Assembly: GCF_023204875.1 (NCBI RefSeq)
Contig: NZ_CP096247.1
Coordinates: 1,736,001 to 1,800,000 of the forward strand
DNA: 64,000 bases
From: Prevotella sp. E15-22
GTDB lineage: Bacteria > Bacteroidota > Bacteroidia > Bacteroidales > Bacteroidaceae
Reading direction: 5' to 3'
Position numbers and translations under genes: made by a program. The notes below the pieces were generated by a model. The model searched no databases and had not been told where the DNA came from. It saw nothing but the letters and a program-made list of their open reading frames with translations. Shown here one piece after another: positions 55,639 to 64,000 of this stretch (position 1 is the first letter of the stretch; each line of letters begins with the position of its first letter).

Positions 55639-58600
55639 TTAAGATTTAGTAATATTGATATTTAGTTTAAATTCATCAAATTCAACAGTCTGACCCTCAT
55701 TATTTTCAAGTTTAATATCATCGGCCAGTACCTGACGGGCAATATAGTCACCAAAAGCCTCAACAGCCTTAGTTGCTGCTTCATTAGGTTCTATCTGAAC
55801 ACAGATGCGGTCGGTAATCTCCAGACCACTCTTTTTACGGATGTTCTGAATACGATTCACTAACTCTCGAGCCATACCCTCATTACGAAGGTCGTCAGTC
55901 AAAGTAATGTCAAGGGCCACAGTAAGATTACCCTCGTTGCCTACCAGCCATCCGGGAATATCTTCACTGATGATATCAACGTCTACAGCCTCAACGGTAA
56001 GGTCTTGACCTTCCACATTGATTCCAATAGAACCTTCCATCTCTAGTTGAGCAATCTGTTCCTGAGTAAGCGCATCCATCTGTGCGGCAACGCCTTTCAT
56101 CAGTTTACCAAACTTCTTACCCATCGTACGGAAGTTGCACTTTACCTTCTTAACCAGAATACCCTGACCTTCAACGAATTTCACATCTTTAACGTTTACT
56201 TCCTGAAGGAAGATATCCTTCACGCTCTCAATGGCCATTCGCTGAGCTTCATCCACAGGAGGAATCATCAGTGTCTGTAAAGGCTGCTTCACTTTGATAC
56301 TTTCCTTTCGACGCAGAGCCAACACAATAGTTGTGATGCGCTGAGCAATCTCCATACGCTGTTCCAAATCGGCATTTACTAGTGACAGATTAGCAACAGG
56401 GAATTTCTCCAAGTGCACGCTATCCATCTCGCCACCCATATCATTGTAGATACGATCAGCAAAGAAAGGTGCAAACGGAGCGAGCAACTTAGACACTGTC
56501 ATCAAGCACTCGTACAATGTCTGATAGGCAGCCAACTTATCCTCATCCATCTCTTTACCCCAGAAACGCTTCTTATTCAGTCGCACATACCAGTTGGAGA
56601 GATCTTCATCTACAAACTTATCGATGAGTCGTCCTGCACGCGTGGGGTCAAATCCGTTCATTTCCTCTTCAACGCCCTTTACCAGCGAGTTCAGACAAGA
56701 GAGAATCCAACGATCGAATTCTGGACGCTTCTCAACAGGAATTTGAGGAGCCTTCGGATCAAAGTCGTCCACATTGGCATACATAGCGAAGAGTGAGTAA
56801 GTATTATACAATGTTCCGAAGAACTTACGACTAATCTCAACCACACCCTCTGGATCAAACTTCAAATTATCCCAAGGTTCAGAATTGGTAACCATATAGA
56901 AGCGAACGGCATCAGAACCATACTTCTCTATCATCTCGAAGGGATTAATCACGTTGCCCACATGCTTCGACATCTTATTACCTTTCGCATCGAGCACGAG
57001 ACCCGTAGAAATCACGTTCTTGAAAGCTACAGAGTCAAAAATCATTGTTGCAATTGCATGCAAAGTGAAGAACCATCCACGAGTCTGGTCAACGCCCTCG
57101 TTGATAAAATCAGCAGGGAATGCTTTATTGTCTTCAATAAGTTCACGATTCTCGAAAGGATAGTGAATCTGTGCATACGGCATAGAGCCAGAGTCGAACC
57201 ATACGTCAATCAGGTCACTCTCGCGCTTCATGGGCTTGCCACTCTCGCTTACCAATATAATATAGTCGACATATGGACGATGAAGATCAATCTTGTCATA
57301 GTTCTCCTTCGACATATCACCAGGAACGAAGCCCTTATCCTTCAACGGGTTAGACTTCATTACACCAGCAGCAACGGCCTTTTCTATTTCCGAATAGAGT
57401 TCCTCCAAACTGCCGATACATTTTTCTTCGCCATCTTCACTACGCCAGATAGGCAGAGGTGTGCCCCAGAAACGACTACGCGACAAGTTCCAGTCATTCA
57501 AATTCTCAAGCCAGTTACCAAAGCGTCCAGTACCTGTAGACTCAGGATGCCAACCAATGGTGGTATTCAACTGGCTCATGCGCTCCTTACAAGCCGAACT
57601 TTTAATGAACCAAGAATCCAAGGGGTAATAGAGCACTGGTTTGTCCGTACGCCAGCAGTGAGGATAATTATGTACATGCTTTTCAATCTTGAAAGCCTTA
57701 CCTTCAGCCTTAAGATCCATGCAGATAGAGATATCAAGTGTCTCATCTTTATCAGTTAGCTGATCATCGTATGCGTTCTTCACATAACGACCAGCATACT
57801 TACTCCACTTCTCAATATCAACATACTTGTTCACAAAGTCCGCATCAAGATCATCAATGACAAAATACTTACCCTGCAGGTCAACCACAGGACGCTCATT
57901 GCCTTTCTTGTCGATAAGAACAATAGGACCAATACCAGCTTTCTTTGCAACAAAAGCATCGTCGGCACCAAAATTAGGCGCAATATGCACAATACCCGCA
58001 CCATCCTCCGTTGTCACATAATCGCCAGGAATCACCTTAAAGGCATCACCCATTGGCTTAATCATGGGAAGAAGTTGCTCATACTCCATACCAACCAATC
58101 CGGTTCCTTTATAGTGAGCCACCACACGGTAAGGCAAGAACTTCTCACCTTTTTTATATTCAGGCATCTCGCCACCGTCGGTAATCTCAGCTGCAGTATC
58201 GAAGTAAGCAGCCACGCGAGCCTCAGCCATTACCACCGTAATCTTCTCGGCAGTATAAGGATTATAGGTCTCAATAGCCACATAGTCGATTTTCGGACCT
58301 ACACAGAGAGCGCTATTGGCAGCCAATGTCCAAGGAGTTGTTGTCCACGCCATGAAATACGGTGTACCCCACTTCTTGGCGAACTCCTCAAACTCAGGAT
58401 GCTCATCACTCAATTTCACCTTAAACAAAGCAGTGCAAGTTGTATCTTTCACGTCGCGATAGCAACCAGGTTGGTTCAACTCGTGTGAAGACAAGCCTGT
58501 TCCTGCGGCAGGACTATAAGGCTGAATGGTGTAGCCTTTATAGAGCAAACCCTTATTATAGAACTGCTTTAACAGATACCAAAGGGTCTCAATATACTTG

Positions 58601-59079
58601 TTATCGTAAGTAATATAAGGATTATCGAGATCTACAAAATAGCCCATGCGCTCAGTAAGTTCACGCCATTCTGCTGTAAACTTCATCACATTCTCACGGC
58701 ACTTCTTATTGTAGTCCTCTGTCGAGATATATTTCTCGCTTTCTTTATTATCAATATCAGCCTTTGTGATACCAAGTTCCTTCTCCACGCCCAATTCCAC
58801 GGGAAGTCCATGAGTATCCCAACCAGCCTTACGCTTCACTTGGAAGCCCTGCATAGTCTTATAGCGGTTGAAGGTATCCTTCAACGAACGACCTAGCACG
58901 TGGTGAATACCTGGATGACCATTGGCCGATGGAGGTCCCTCAAAGAACACGAATTGAGGGCATCCCTCGCGTTCTTCAATGCTGCGATGAAAGATATCCT
59001 CCTTCATCCATTTCTCCAAAATCTCGTTATTCACCTGCGTCAGGTTCAAGCCGTTATGTTCGGCAAATCTCTTAGCCAT
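55639..59079 (-). CDS. ileS: Isoleucine--tRNA ligase, IleRS2-like with GIHH signature
   Basis: Class I synthetase, 1146 aa. The signature near residue 57 reads GHPGIHHVLGRSLKD, i.e. G-x-H-H instead of H-x-G-H. KMSKH stands for KMSKS. CP1 editing domain (TTTPWTLAANSALCVGP, EDGAGIVHIAPNFGADD) is intact. There is no C-terminal zinc finger. These are marks of type 2 IleRS, which tolerates mupirocin; the swapped GxHH form has been linked to very high resistance. First gene of an eight-gene minus-strand run. Confidence 0.96.
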   Translation of the reverse strand: MAKRFAEHNGLNLTQVNNEILEKWMKEDIFHRSIEEREGCPQFVFFEGPPSANGHPGIHHVLGRSLKDTFNRYKTMQGFQVKRKAGWDTHGLPVELGVEKELGITKADIDNKESEKYISTEDYNKKCRENVMKFTAEWRELTERMGYFVDLDNPYITYDNKYIETLWYLLKQFYNKGLLYKGYTIQPYSPAAGTGLSSHELNQPGCYRDVKDTTCTALFKVKLSDEHPEFEEFAKKWGTPYFMAWTTTPWTLAANSALCVGPKIDYVAIETYNPYTAEKITVVMAEARVAAYFDTAAEITDGGEMPEYKKGEKFLPYRVVAHYKGTGLVGMEYEQLLPMIKPMGDAFKVIPGDYVTTEDGAGIVHIAPNFGADDAFVAKKAGIGPIVLIDKKGNERPVVDLQGKYFVIDDLDADFVNKYVDIEKWSKYAGRYVKNAYDDQLTDKDETLDISICMDLKAEGKAFKIEKHVHNYPHCWRTDKPVLYYPLDSWFIKSSACKERMSQLNTTIGWHPESTGTGRFGNWLENLNDWNLSRSRFWGTPLPIWRSEDGEEKCIGSLEELYSEIEKAVAAGVMKSNPLKDKGFVPGDMSKENYDKIDLHRPYVDYIILVSESGKPMKRESDLIDVWFDSGSMPYAQIHYPFENRELIEDNKAFPADFINEGVDQTRGWFFTLHAIATMIFDSVAFKNVISTGLVLDAKGNKMSKHVGNVINPFEMIEKYGSDAVRFYMVTNSEPWDNLKFDPEGVVEISRKFFGTLYNTYSLFAMYANVDDFDPKAPQIPVEKRPEFDRWILSCLNSLVKGVEEEMNGFDPTRAGRLIDKFVDEDLSNWYVRLNKKRFWGKEMDEDKLAAYQTLYECLMTVSKLLAPFAPFFADRIYNDMGGEMDSVHLEKFPVANLSLVNADLEQRMEIAQRITTIVLALRRKESIKVKQPLQTLMIPPVDEAQRMAIESVKDIFLQEVNVKDVKFVEGQGILVKKVKCNFRTMGKKFGKLMKGVAAQMDALTQEQIAQLEMEGSIGINVEGQDLTVEAVDVDIISEDIPGWLVGNEGNLTVALDITLTDDLRNEGMARELVNRIQNIRKKSGLEITDRICVQIEPNEAATKAVEAFGDYIARQVLADDIKLENNEGQTVEFDEFKLNINITKS

Positions 59080-59111
59080 ATATTATAAGTACTTATTTTA
59101 TTTTTGACGTG

Positions 59112-59143
59112 CAAAGGTACGAAAATATTTTGTAACAACCAAA
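59112..59143 (-). promoter_or_regulatory. Promoter of the ileS run
   Basis: On the minus strand TTTG (59143-59140), 20-base spacer, TACCTTTG (59119-59112): exact consensus. Its -33 element sits inside the spacer of the divergent uxuA promoter. Confidence 0.85.
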
Positions 59144-59159
59144 TTTTTCACTATCTTTG
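59129..59159 (+). promoter_or_regulatory. Promoter of uxuA
   Basis: TTTG (59129-59132), 19-base spacer, TATCTTTG (59152-59159): exact consensus, interlocked with the ileS promoter over 15 bases. Confidence 0.85.
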
Positions 59160-59195
59160 CACGCAATTTGAAATTCTAACTTAAAAAAGATAAAA

Positions 59196-60449
59196 ATGGA
59201 AAGAACATGGAGATGGTTTGGCAAGAAAGACAAGATTACTCTTGCACAACTGAGACAAATAGGTGTTGAGGGTATTGTAACCGCCCTGCACGATGTGCCT
59301 CTAGGTGAAGTTTGGACACGTGAGAAGATTCACGATTTGAAGACTTACATCGAGAGCTACGGCATGCGTTGGAGCGTAGTAGAGTCGTTGCCCGTTGTAG
59401 AAACAATCAAATACGGCGGTCCTGATCGCGACCACCAGATAGAGGTATACAAGGAGAGTCTGCGCAATCTGGCAGCCGAAGGCATTCACTGCATCTGCTA
59501 CAACTTTATGCCAGTGCTCGACTGGGCTCGTACAGACCTGTTCCACGACAACCCCAATGGTGCAACCAACCTGTACTTCAACTATGCCGAATTTGCTTAT
59601 TTCGACATTTATATTCTGAAGCGTCCAGGCGCTCGCGAGGAGTGGGAGAAGTTCCAGTTCCCCGAGGGTTGGGGCAAAGGTCGTAGTGTTATCGCTGAGT
59701 GCGACGAGTTGGCTAAGACCATGACTCCCGAGAAAGACCACAAGTTGGTTGAGAATATCGTAATCAAGACTCAGGGTTTTGTTAGCGGTAACTTCAGCGA
59801 GAACGACGAGGCTCCTGTACAAAAGTTCCGCGAGTTCCTCGATTTGTATAAGGGCATCGACAAGGCTAAGTTACGCGCCAACATGAAGTACTTCCTCGAA
59901 GCTATCATGCCCGTATGCGAGGAGTGCAACATGAACATGTGTGTTCACCCCGACGATCCCCCAATCGAGATTCTTGGCTTGCCACGCATCGTACGTACCG
60001 AGGAGGATATCCAGTGGTTCCTCGATGCTGTGCCCAACAAGCATAATGGTCTGACATTCTGTGCTGGTTCACTCTCTGCCGGAGCATACAATAATGTGGT
60101 TGAGTTGGCCAAGAAGTTTGCCTCTCGCACTCACTTCGTACACCTGCGTTCATGCCACATATTCCCCAATGGCGATTTCACCGAAGCCAGTCACCTTGGC
60201 GGTCGTGCCGACCTGATCGAGCTGTGTCGTATCTTCGAGCAAGAGAATCCTGCTCTGCCCATGCGTGTGGACCATGGTATGACCTTTACCGATGAGCCTG
60301 GCGGAATTATGGACGAGAGCAGCCACGGTCACAATGCTGGCTACACCCTACTCGGCCGCATGTTCGCCCTTGGTCAAGTACAGGGCATCCTTGCTACCGT
60401 TGACCGCGAACTTGGCATTGAGTACAAGCAACCAGGATTCTTCGATTAA
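59196..60449 (+). CDS. uxuA: Mannonate dehydratase
   Basis: Dehydrates D-mannonate to 2-keto-3-deoxygluconate in glucuronate breakdown. 417 aa. MERTWRWFGKKDKITL opening, VWTREKIHDLK, CNMNMCVHPDDPP (metal-binding Cys/His), FVHLRSCHIFPNG and RVDHGMTF near the end. No uxuB or kdgK is present in the window, so the gene stands alone between its promoter and terminator. Codons look optimised. Confidence 0.96.
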   Translation: MERTWRWFGKKDKITLAQLRQIGVEGIVTALHDVPLGEVWTREKIHDLKTYIESYGMRWSVVESLPVVETIKYGGPDRDHQIEVYKESLRNLAAEGIHCICYNFMPVLDWARTDLFHDNPNGATNLYFNYAEFAYFDIYILKRPGAREEWEKFQFPEGWGKGRSVIAECDELAKTMTPEKDHKLVENIVIKTQGFVSGNFSENDEAPVQKFREFLDLYKGIDKAKLRANMKYFLEAIMPVCEECNMNMCVHPDDPPIEILGLPRIVRTEEDIQWFLDAVPNKHNGLTFCAGSLSAGAYNNVVELAKKFASRTHFVHLRSCHIFPNGDFTEASHLGGRADLIELCRIFEQENPALPMRVDHGMTFTDEPGGIMDESSHGHNAGYTLLGRMFALGQVQGILATVDRELGIEYKQPGFFD

Positions 60450-60472
60450 AGCCAATCATAACAACGCAATAT

Positions 60473-60511
60473 CGGGCAGGTCAAACAACATGACTTGCCC
60501 GTTATTATATT
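60473..60511 (+). terminator. Terminator of uxuA
   Basis: An 11-bp stem (60473-60483 with 60491-60501, one G-U) with a seven-base loop, followed by TTATTATATT. Between it and the sigma promoter (60512-60593) nothing else is seen. Confidence 0.8.
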
Positions 60512-60593
60512 AAGGATTTAACACAAAAAGAAAAAATTTATCTGCTAGACAACAATTATTTTGATAGTAAAAAGTAAAAAAACGAACGAAATA

Positions 60594-60625
60594 TTTGGTC
60601 GTTAGAATTAATTTACTTATTTTTG
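60594..60625 (+). promoter_or_regulatory. Promoter of the second ECF sigma gene
   Basis: TTTG (60594-60597), 20-base spacer, TATTTTTG (60618-60625): exact consensus, leader of about 80 bases, AT-rich. Confidence 0.85.
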
Positions 60626-60712
60626 CACCCGATAATTCAATTAAATAACTCGTAAAACCAAAAATTATTGCCTATCGAAACAAATTTTACTTCATAAAAA
60701 ATTGGTACATAT

Positions 60713-61312
60713 ATGAAGAAATTTGAAGGAGTGACCGACGAAGCGTTGGCTCTGCTCTACGTTCAAGGCAACAATCGTGCGTTCGATGAGTTATTGAATC
60801 GCAGTCAGACCAAGTTGTTTACCTACATCATGTTCGTGGTTCACGATCATGACGTTGCTGACGACATTTTCCAGGAAACGTTTGTCAAAGCCATCACCAA
60901 GTTGCAACAGGGACAGTACACCGACTCTGGCAAGTTTCAGTTTTGGTTAACGCGTATTGCGCATAATTGTATTATGGATTGGTATCGCACCCAACAAGCC
61001 AACCATATCGTTGAAGTCAACAAGGACAACGACCTACAAAACCTGAAGAGCGCCTCAGTAATGGACATCTGTCGCGAAACAGAGATGGTCAATGAGCAAA
61101 TACTTCGCGATATCAAGAAGATGGTCGACGTATTGCCAGCCACCCAGCGCGAGGTGGTGTATATGCGCTATTATCAGCAACTATCGTTCAAGGAGATTGC
61201 AGAACTCACCGGTGTCAGCATCAACACATCACTGGGACGCATGCGCTACGCTCTCATCAATTTGCGTCGCATGGCCAAGGAGAATCAGATTGAGTTGGCC
61301 CTTTGCGGATAA
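60713..61312 (+). CDS. ECF-type RNA polymerase sigma factor
   Basis: 199 aa. Region 2: LLNRSQTKLFTYIMFVVHDH, DVADDIFQETFVKAITKL and FWLTRIAHNCIMDWYR; region 4: LPATQREVVYMRYYQQLSFK, EIAELTGVSINTSLGRMRYA. Unlike the one at 49.4 kb no anti-sigma gene follows; its transcript ends in the shared terminator. It has a housekeeping-type promoter, so basal expression is likely. Its trigger is unknown. Confidence 0.93.
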   Translation: MKKFEGVTDEALALLYVQGNNRAFDELLNRSQTKLFTYIMFVVHDHDVADDIFQETFVKAITKLQQGQYTDSGKFQFWLTRIAHNCIMDWYRTQQANHIVEVNKDNDLQNLKSASVMDICRETEMVNEQILRDIKKMVDVLPATQREVVYMRYYQQLSFKEIAELTGVSINTSLGRMRYALINLRRMAKENQIELALCG

Positions 61313-61331
61313 ACAAGTATTTCTGATAAAC

Positions 61332-61364
61332 AAAAAAGCTCTGTAAGATTACAGAGCTTTTAAT
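61332..61364. terminator. Bidirectional terminator (ECF sigma / rpe)
   Basis: A perfect 12-bp stem, 61335-61346 with 61349-61360, two-base loop, A-run on the left and T-run on the right, so it works in both directions. The right arm covers the rpe stop codon (61349-61351). Confidence 0.85.
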
Positions 61365-61996
61365 TCTTTAATAACTTTCTCCGGATCTGGCGCCTTGAAC
61401 ACGTAACTGCCACTCACCAGAACGTCACAGCCTGCCTCTACCAACCGCGGAGCCGTCGAGCCCTGCACACCGCCATCAACTTCGATAAGTGCTTTTGAGC
61501 CGCTCTCAATAATAAGTTGGCGCAAACGCTTCACCTTTTGGATAGTATTTTCAATAAACTTTTGACCTCCAAAGCCGGGGTTTACACTCATCAAAAGTAC
61601 CATATCCACATCGCAAATGATATCTTGAAGCACACTAACTGGAGTGGATGGATTCAGTGTAACACCTGCCTTCATGCCAGCTTGATGAATCTCCTGCACG
61701 GTACGATGCAAATGCGTACAAGCCTCTGCATGCACATTCATCATCATAGCGCCAAGTCGAGCCGTTTGCAGAATATACTGCTCAGGGTGTACAATCATGA
61801 AATGAACATCAAGTGGTTTCTGGCATTTGCTGGCTACAGCCTCGAGCACAGGAAAACCAAATGAGATGTTAGGTACAAATACTCCGTCCATCACATCCAG
61901 ATGCAACCAATCGGCCTCTGAACGATTAATCATATCAATATCGCGGTCCAGATGTAAAAAGTCGGCCGCTAAAAGAGAAGGTGAAACAATCGTCAT
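61349..61996 (-). CDS. rpe: Ribulose-phosphate 3-epimerase
   Basis: A 215-aa TIM-barrel enzyme of the pentose-phosphate pathway. IVSPSLLAADFLHL, HLDVMDGVFVPNISFG (metal His/Asp), HFMIVHPEQY, MSVNPGFGGQKF and EVDGGVQGS are all intact. Last gene of the ClC-fmt-small ORF-rpe run, 12 bases after the 37-aa ORF. Confidence 0.97.
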   Translation of the reverse strand: MTIVSPSLLAADFLHLDRDIDMINRSEADWLHLDVMDGVFVPNISFGFPVLEAVASKCQKPLDVHFMIVHPEQYILQTARLGAMMMNVHAEACTHLHRTVQEIHQAGMKAGVTLNPSTPVSVLQDIICDVDMVLLMSVNPGFGGQKFIENTIQKVKRLRQLIIESGSKALIEVDGGVQGSTAPRLVEAGCDVLVSGSYVFKAPDPEKVIKELKAL

Positions 61997-62008
61997 TTTC
62001 CTTTTTCT

Positions 62009-62122
62009 TTAATTCATGCAAAAGACCTGCTGATTCTCCACATTAAAACTGTAGGCAATCTTTTTAATCAGTTCAATGGTCTTTTTACTGGGAGTCATTT
62101 CTTCATGTGTAAAAATCTGCAT
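62009..62122 (-). CDS. 37-aa conserved-looking small protein
   Basis: ATG at 62122, 37 codons, stop at 62009. The peptide starts MQIFTHEEMTPSKKTI and ends QQVFCMN. It lies 12 bases before the rpe start and fits the operon spacing of its neighbours. I have a memory, not checked, of similar short Bacteroidales peptides with the THEEMTPS core. Probably helical; function unknown. Confidence 0.6.
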   Translation of the reverse strand: MQIFTHEEMTPSKKTIELIKKIAYSFNVENQQVFCMN

Positions 62123-62182
62123 AGGCACTTTCTTTTATCAGTTGTTACATATAAGTAACGCAATGCCCACACATTTATTATA

Positions 62183-63151
62183 TCAGATAGCAGAATATTT
62201 TTCTATTTCTTTCATTCCATTAAGGAAAGCCTGTGCATCCATACGCTTTTTGCCTGCTAACTGAAGCTCATCTATTCGAAGCCAACAGTCTTCACATGCA
62301 ACAAAAAGATGCTTGCGGTCTGCACGGAGTGCCCCCACCCTGCTGTTATCAACCTCGTCGGTAGTCTTTGTCGTACTGAAAATCTTGAGCACCGTATCAT
62401 GCCCTTCCGCATCGCGTAGTGTTGTCCATGCCCCAGGATAAGGCGATAAACCTCGCACAAAGTCGTATGTCTTTTTGGCCGACTGATGCCAGTCTATCTG
62501 ACAAGTCTCCTTAAATATCTTAGGAGCAGGCTTCAAATTATCGATCTCCTCTTGCGGTATGCTCTCCGGTTTTCCATCAGCAGCAACGATGGCATCCAGC
62601 GTCTCTAAACAGATTTCCGCTCCTAAGTGCATCAAGCCGTCGTACACATACTCCACATTAGCATCATCAGGAATTGGGAAGTGTTTCTTCATAATGATGC
62701 AACCTGTATCGATATCGTGGTCCAGGAAGAACGTTGTCACGCCCGTCTCCGTTTCGCCATTGATAACCGCCCAGTTGATTGGAGCCGCACCACGATACTG
62801 AGGCAAGAGTGCCGCATGCACGTTGAAGGTGCCATACTCAGGCATAGACCACACCACCTCTGGCAACATGCGGAAGGCCACCACCACCTGAAGGTTCGCA
62901 TGATATGAGCGAAGTTCCTCAACGAACTCCAGGTCTTTCATCTTTACCGGTTGTAACACTGGTAAGTTGTGAGATAACGCAAACTTTTTCACCTCCGAGG
63001 GCTGAAGTTCGTTTTGATGACGCCCCACAGGTTTATCCGGCTGAGTAACCACTGCCACCACATTATAATTATTATCAACAAGAGCTTTTAGGGTCTCCAC
63101 CGCAAACTCTGGCGTGCCCATGAAAATTATTCTAAGATCTTCTTTCTTCAT
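62183..63151 (-). CDS. fmt: Methionyl-tRNA formyltransferase
   Basis: Formylates Met-tRNA for translation initiation. LRIIFMGTPEFAVETLKALV opening, VHAALLPQYRGAAPINWAV (catalytic His region), FFLDHDIDTG (catalytic Asp), and the C-terminal OB-like tRNA-binding part. I use the ATG at 63151 (MKKEDLR, 322 aa); an in-frame ATG at 63166 is also possible. About 20 bases after the ClC stop. Confidence 0.96.
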   Translation of the reverse strand: MKKEDLRIIFMGTPEFAVETLKALVDNNYNVVAVVTQPDKPVGRHQNELQPSEVKKFALSHNLPVLQPVKMKDLEFVEELRSYHANLQVVVAFRMLPEVVWSMPEYGTFNVHAALLPQYRGAAPINWAVINGETETGVTTFFLDHDIDTGCIIMKKHFPIPDDANVEYVYDGLMHLGAEICLETLDAIVAADGKPESIPQEEIDNLKPAPKIFKETCQIDWHQSAKKTYDFVRGLSPYPGAWTTLRDAEGHDTVLKIFSTTKTTDEVDNSRVGALRADRKHLFVACEDCWLRIDELQLAGKKRMDAQAFLNGMKEIEKYSAI

Positions 63152-63172
63152 TTCTTCACAAATCATTTATCA

Positions 63173-64000
63173 TCAGTCCTCACTAAGGTCAGCCACCATC
63201 TTGCGGTATTGTGTATAAACACGTCGGCGCGAGATATAGCCTTTCAGGTGATTCTCCTGATCGAGCACCGGCAGCCACGAAGCCTGCGTATTCTCAAATG
63301 TCTTCATCACCTCAGCCATCGGAATATTATCGCTCAGAACAGCCTTCGGTTCCTGCATCAGTTGTCCTGCCCTGAAATGATGATAGAGTTCTGTACGGAA
63401 CACTATATTTCTAATCTTAGCGATATCAATCTCTCCCAATAAGTTGCCAGCACCATCCACCACCGGAATCACACGACTGCGCGACTGACTGATTTTCCTC
63501 ACAATGTCAGCCAATTCCGTATCGGGCTCTGCCGTCAGGTAATCGCGATCAATCACACTATCCATCTGCATCAGCGTCAGCACCGCATGGTCTGTATGGT
63601 GCGTAATCAGTTTACCCTGCTTAGCCAATCGAGAACTGTAGATACTATGCGGTTCAAAGAGGATAATCGTAAGATATGAACATATGCTCACAATCATCAG
63701 AGGCAGAAAAAGATCATAGCCACCGGTCAACTCTGCAATGAGGAAGATTCCAGTAAGTGGTGCATGCATCACGCCCGACATCACGCCCGCCATACCCATC
63801 AATGCAAAGTTTTTCTCGGGTAAGAACGTACCCACCTCATACATATTCCATATACGTGAGAAGAAAAAACCACTAAAGCAACCTATGAACAGCGAAGGTG
63901 CGAACGTACCACCACAACCGCCACCACCATTCGTGGCCGATGTGGCAAAGACCTTGGTCAGCAAAACCAAAGCGATATATACGAGTAGCATATCCGTATG
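63173..64000 (-). CDS. ClC-family chloride channel/antiporter with CBS pair (partial, 5' end outside window)
   Basis: The C-terminal ~275 residues of a ClC protein. The anion-path motif GGGGCGGTFAPSLFIGC and a later GVMSGVMHAPLTGIFLIAEL helix are clear. They are followed by two CBS domains (about 63.2-63.6 kb; MDSVIDRDYLTAEPDTELAD and LMQEPKAVLSDNIPMAEV) that sense nucleotides in relatives. The start lies beyond base 64000. Channel versus H+/Cl- exchange cannot be told from this part. Confidence 0.92.
   Translation of the reverse strand, partial: HTDMLLVYIALVLLTKVFATSATNGGGGCGGTFAPSLFIGCFSGFFFSRIWNMYEVGTFLPEKNFALMGMAGVMSGVMHAPLTGIFLIAELTGGYDLFLPLMIVSICSYLTIILFEPHSIYSSRLAKQGKLITHHTDHAVLTLMQMDSVIDRDYLTAEPDTELADIVRKISQSRSRVIPVVDGAGNLLGEIDIAKIRNIVFRTELYHHFRAGQLMQEPKAVLSDNIPMAEVMKTFENTQASWLPVLDQENHLKGYISRRRVYTQYRKMVADLSED

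Overview
This is a 64 kb stretch of ordinary bacterial chromosome from a member of the Bacteroidales, most likely Prevotellaceae (Prevotella/Segatella-like). Three things point there. The promoters follow the Bacteroidetes pattern TTTG-N19-21-TAnnTTTG and are clear before at least ten transcription units. Several genes belong to families largely confined to this phylum (DUF4293, DUF4296, DUF4348, DUF3256, the Rpb6-like omega subunit, the cysteine-free DksA-like protein, and S16 with a long tail). Many products are lipoproteins with short lipobox signals. I see no insertion sequence, prophage, CRISPR array or rRNA operon. About 68 protein genes, including one short gene that is easy to miss, and two tRNA genes fill almost the whole window.

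Layout. 1-6.4 kb (minus): hisS (partial), purA, a Fur-family regulator, a TPR lipoprotein-like gene, def, ruvX and a SPOR lipoprotein. 6.6-7.5 kb (plus): a YtxH / holin-X-like / small coiled-coil trio. 7.5-10.1 kb (minus): MBL hydrolase, murB and a DUF4348 lipoprotein. 10.3-10.45 kb: tRNA-Arg(CCG) and tRNA-Val(CAC). 10.7-14.6 kb: rpsP, a GT2 glycosyltransferase, L-rhamnose mutarotase, an N-acetylglucosamine-kinase-like ATPase and an MltF-like transglycosylase. 14.7-18.7 kb (plus): hisG-hisD-hisC and a SpoU-type rRNA methylase. 18.8-25.6 kb (minus): GNAT, GT2, a membrane protein, recR, ABC-F, engB, DUF4293, omega and bamD. 25.7-27.7 kb: uvrB. 27.8-40.3 kb (minus): a tightly packed run that starts at a strong promoter. 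It encodes a four-zinc-ribbon protein, a membrane Ser/Thr kinase with a TTIMDGER repeat ladder, a four-module AAA ATPase, an FHA protein, a PP2C phosphatase, metA, a U32 peptidase/RlhA-like protein and a zinc-ribbon membrane lipoprotein. 40.5-44.5 kb (minus): an M13 peptidase and ABC-F. 45-51 kb (plus): mazG, a lipoprotein, rnz, a mini sorting-domain protein, an L,D-transpeptidase, and an ECF sigma with a putative anti-sigma and a small exported protein. 51-59 kb (minus): an eight-gene run ileS-dksA-like-lspA-DUF4296-small ORF-nucleoside MFS-rsmE-DUF3256. 59.2-61.3 kb (plus): uxuA and a second ECF sigma. 61.3-64 kb (minus): ClC channel (partial), fmt, a 37-aa ORF and rpe.

The most interesting part is 31.5-40.3 kb. 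A writer (kinase), a reader (FHA), an eraser (PP2C) and a large AAA machine are co-transcribed, and three of the products share zinc ribbons. The kinase carries ten TTIM motifs near its N-terminus, eight of them in perfect peptide repeats where the second Thr lies in a T-x-x-D context, the classical FHA ligand pattern. The simplest reading is a membrane-anchored phospho-threonine scaffold that recruits the FHA protein, and possibly the AAA ATPase, reversibly. I do not know a described system with this composition; this is inference from sequence.

Other points worth a look: an IleRS whose class I signature reads GIHH, the swapped form linked to mupirocin hyper-resistance; a MetA with Glu111, which predicts acetyl-CoA rather than succinyl-CoA use; interlocked divergent promoters between ileS and uxuA; a 38-bp perfect palindrome nested in a longer inverted repeat between ABC-F and mazG; very short leaders on uvrB, fur and a GT2 gene; and a conserved-looking 37-aa ORF before rpe.
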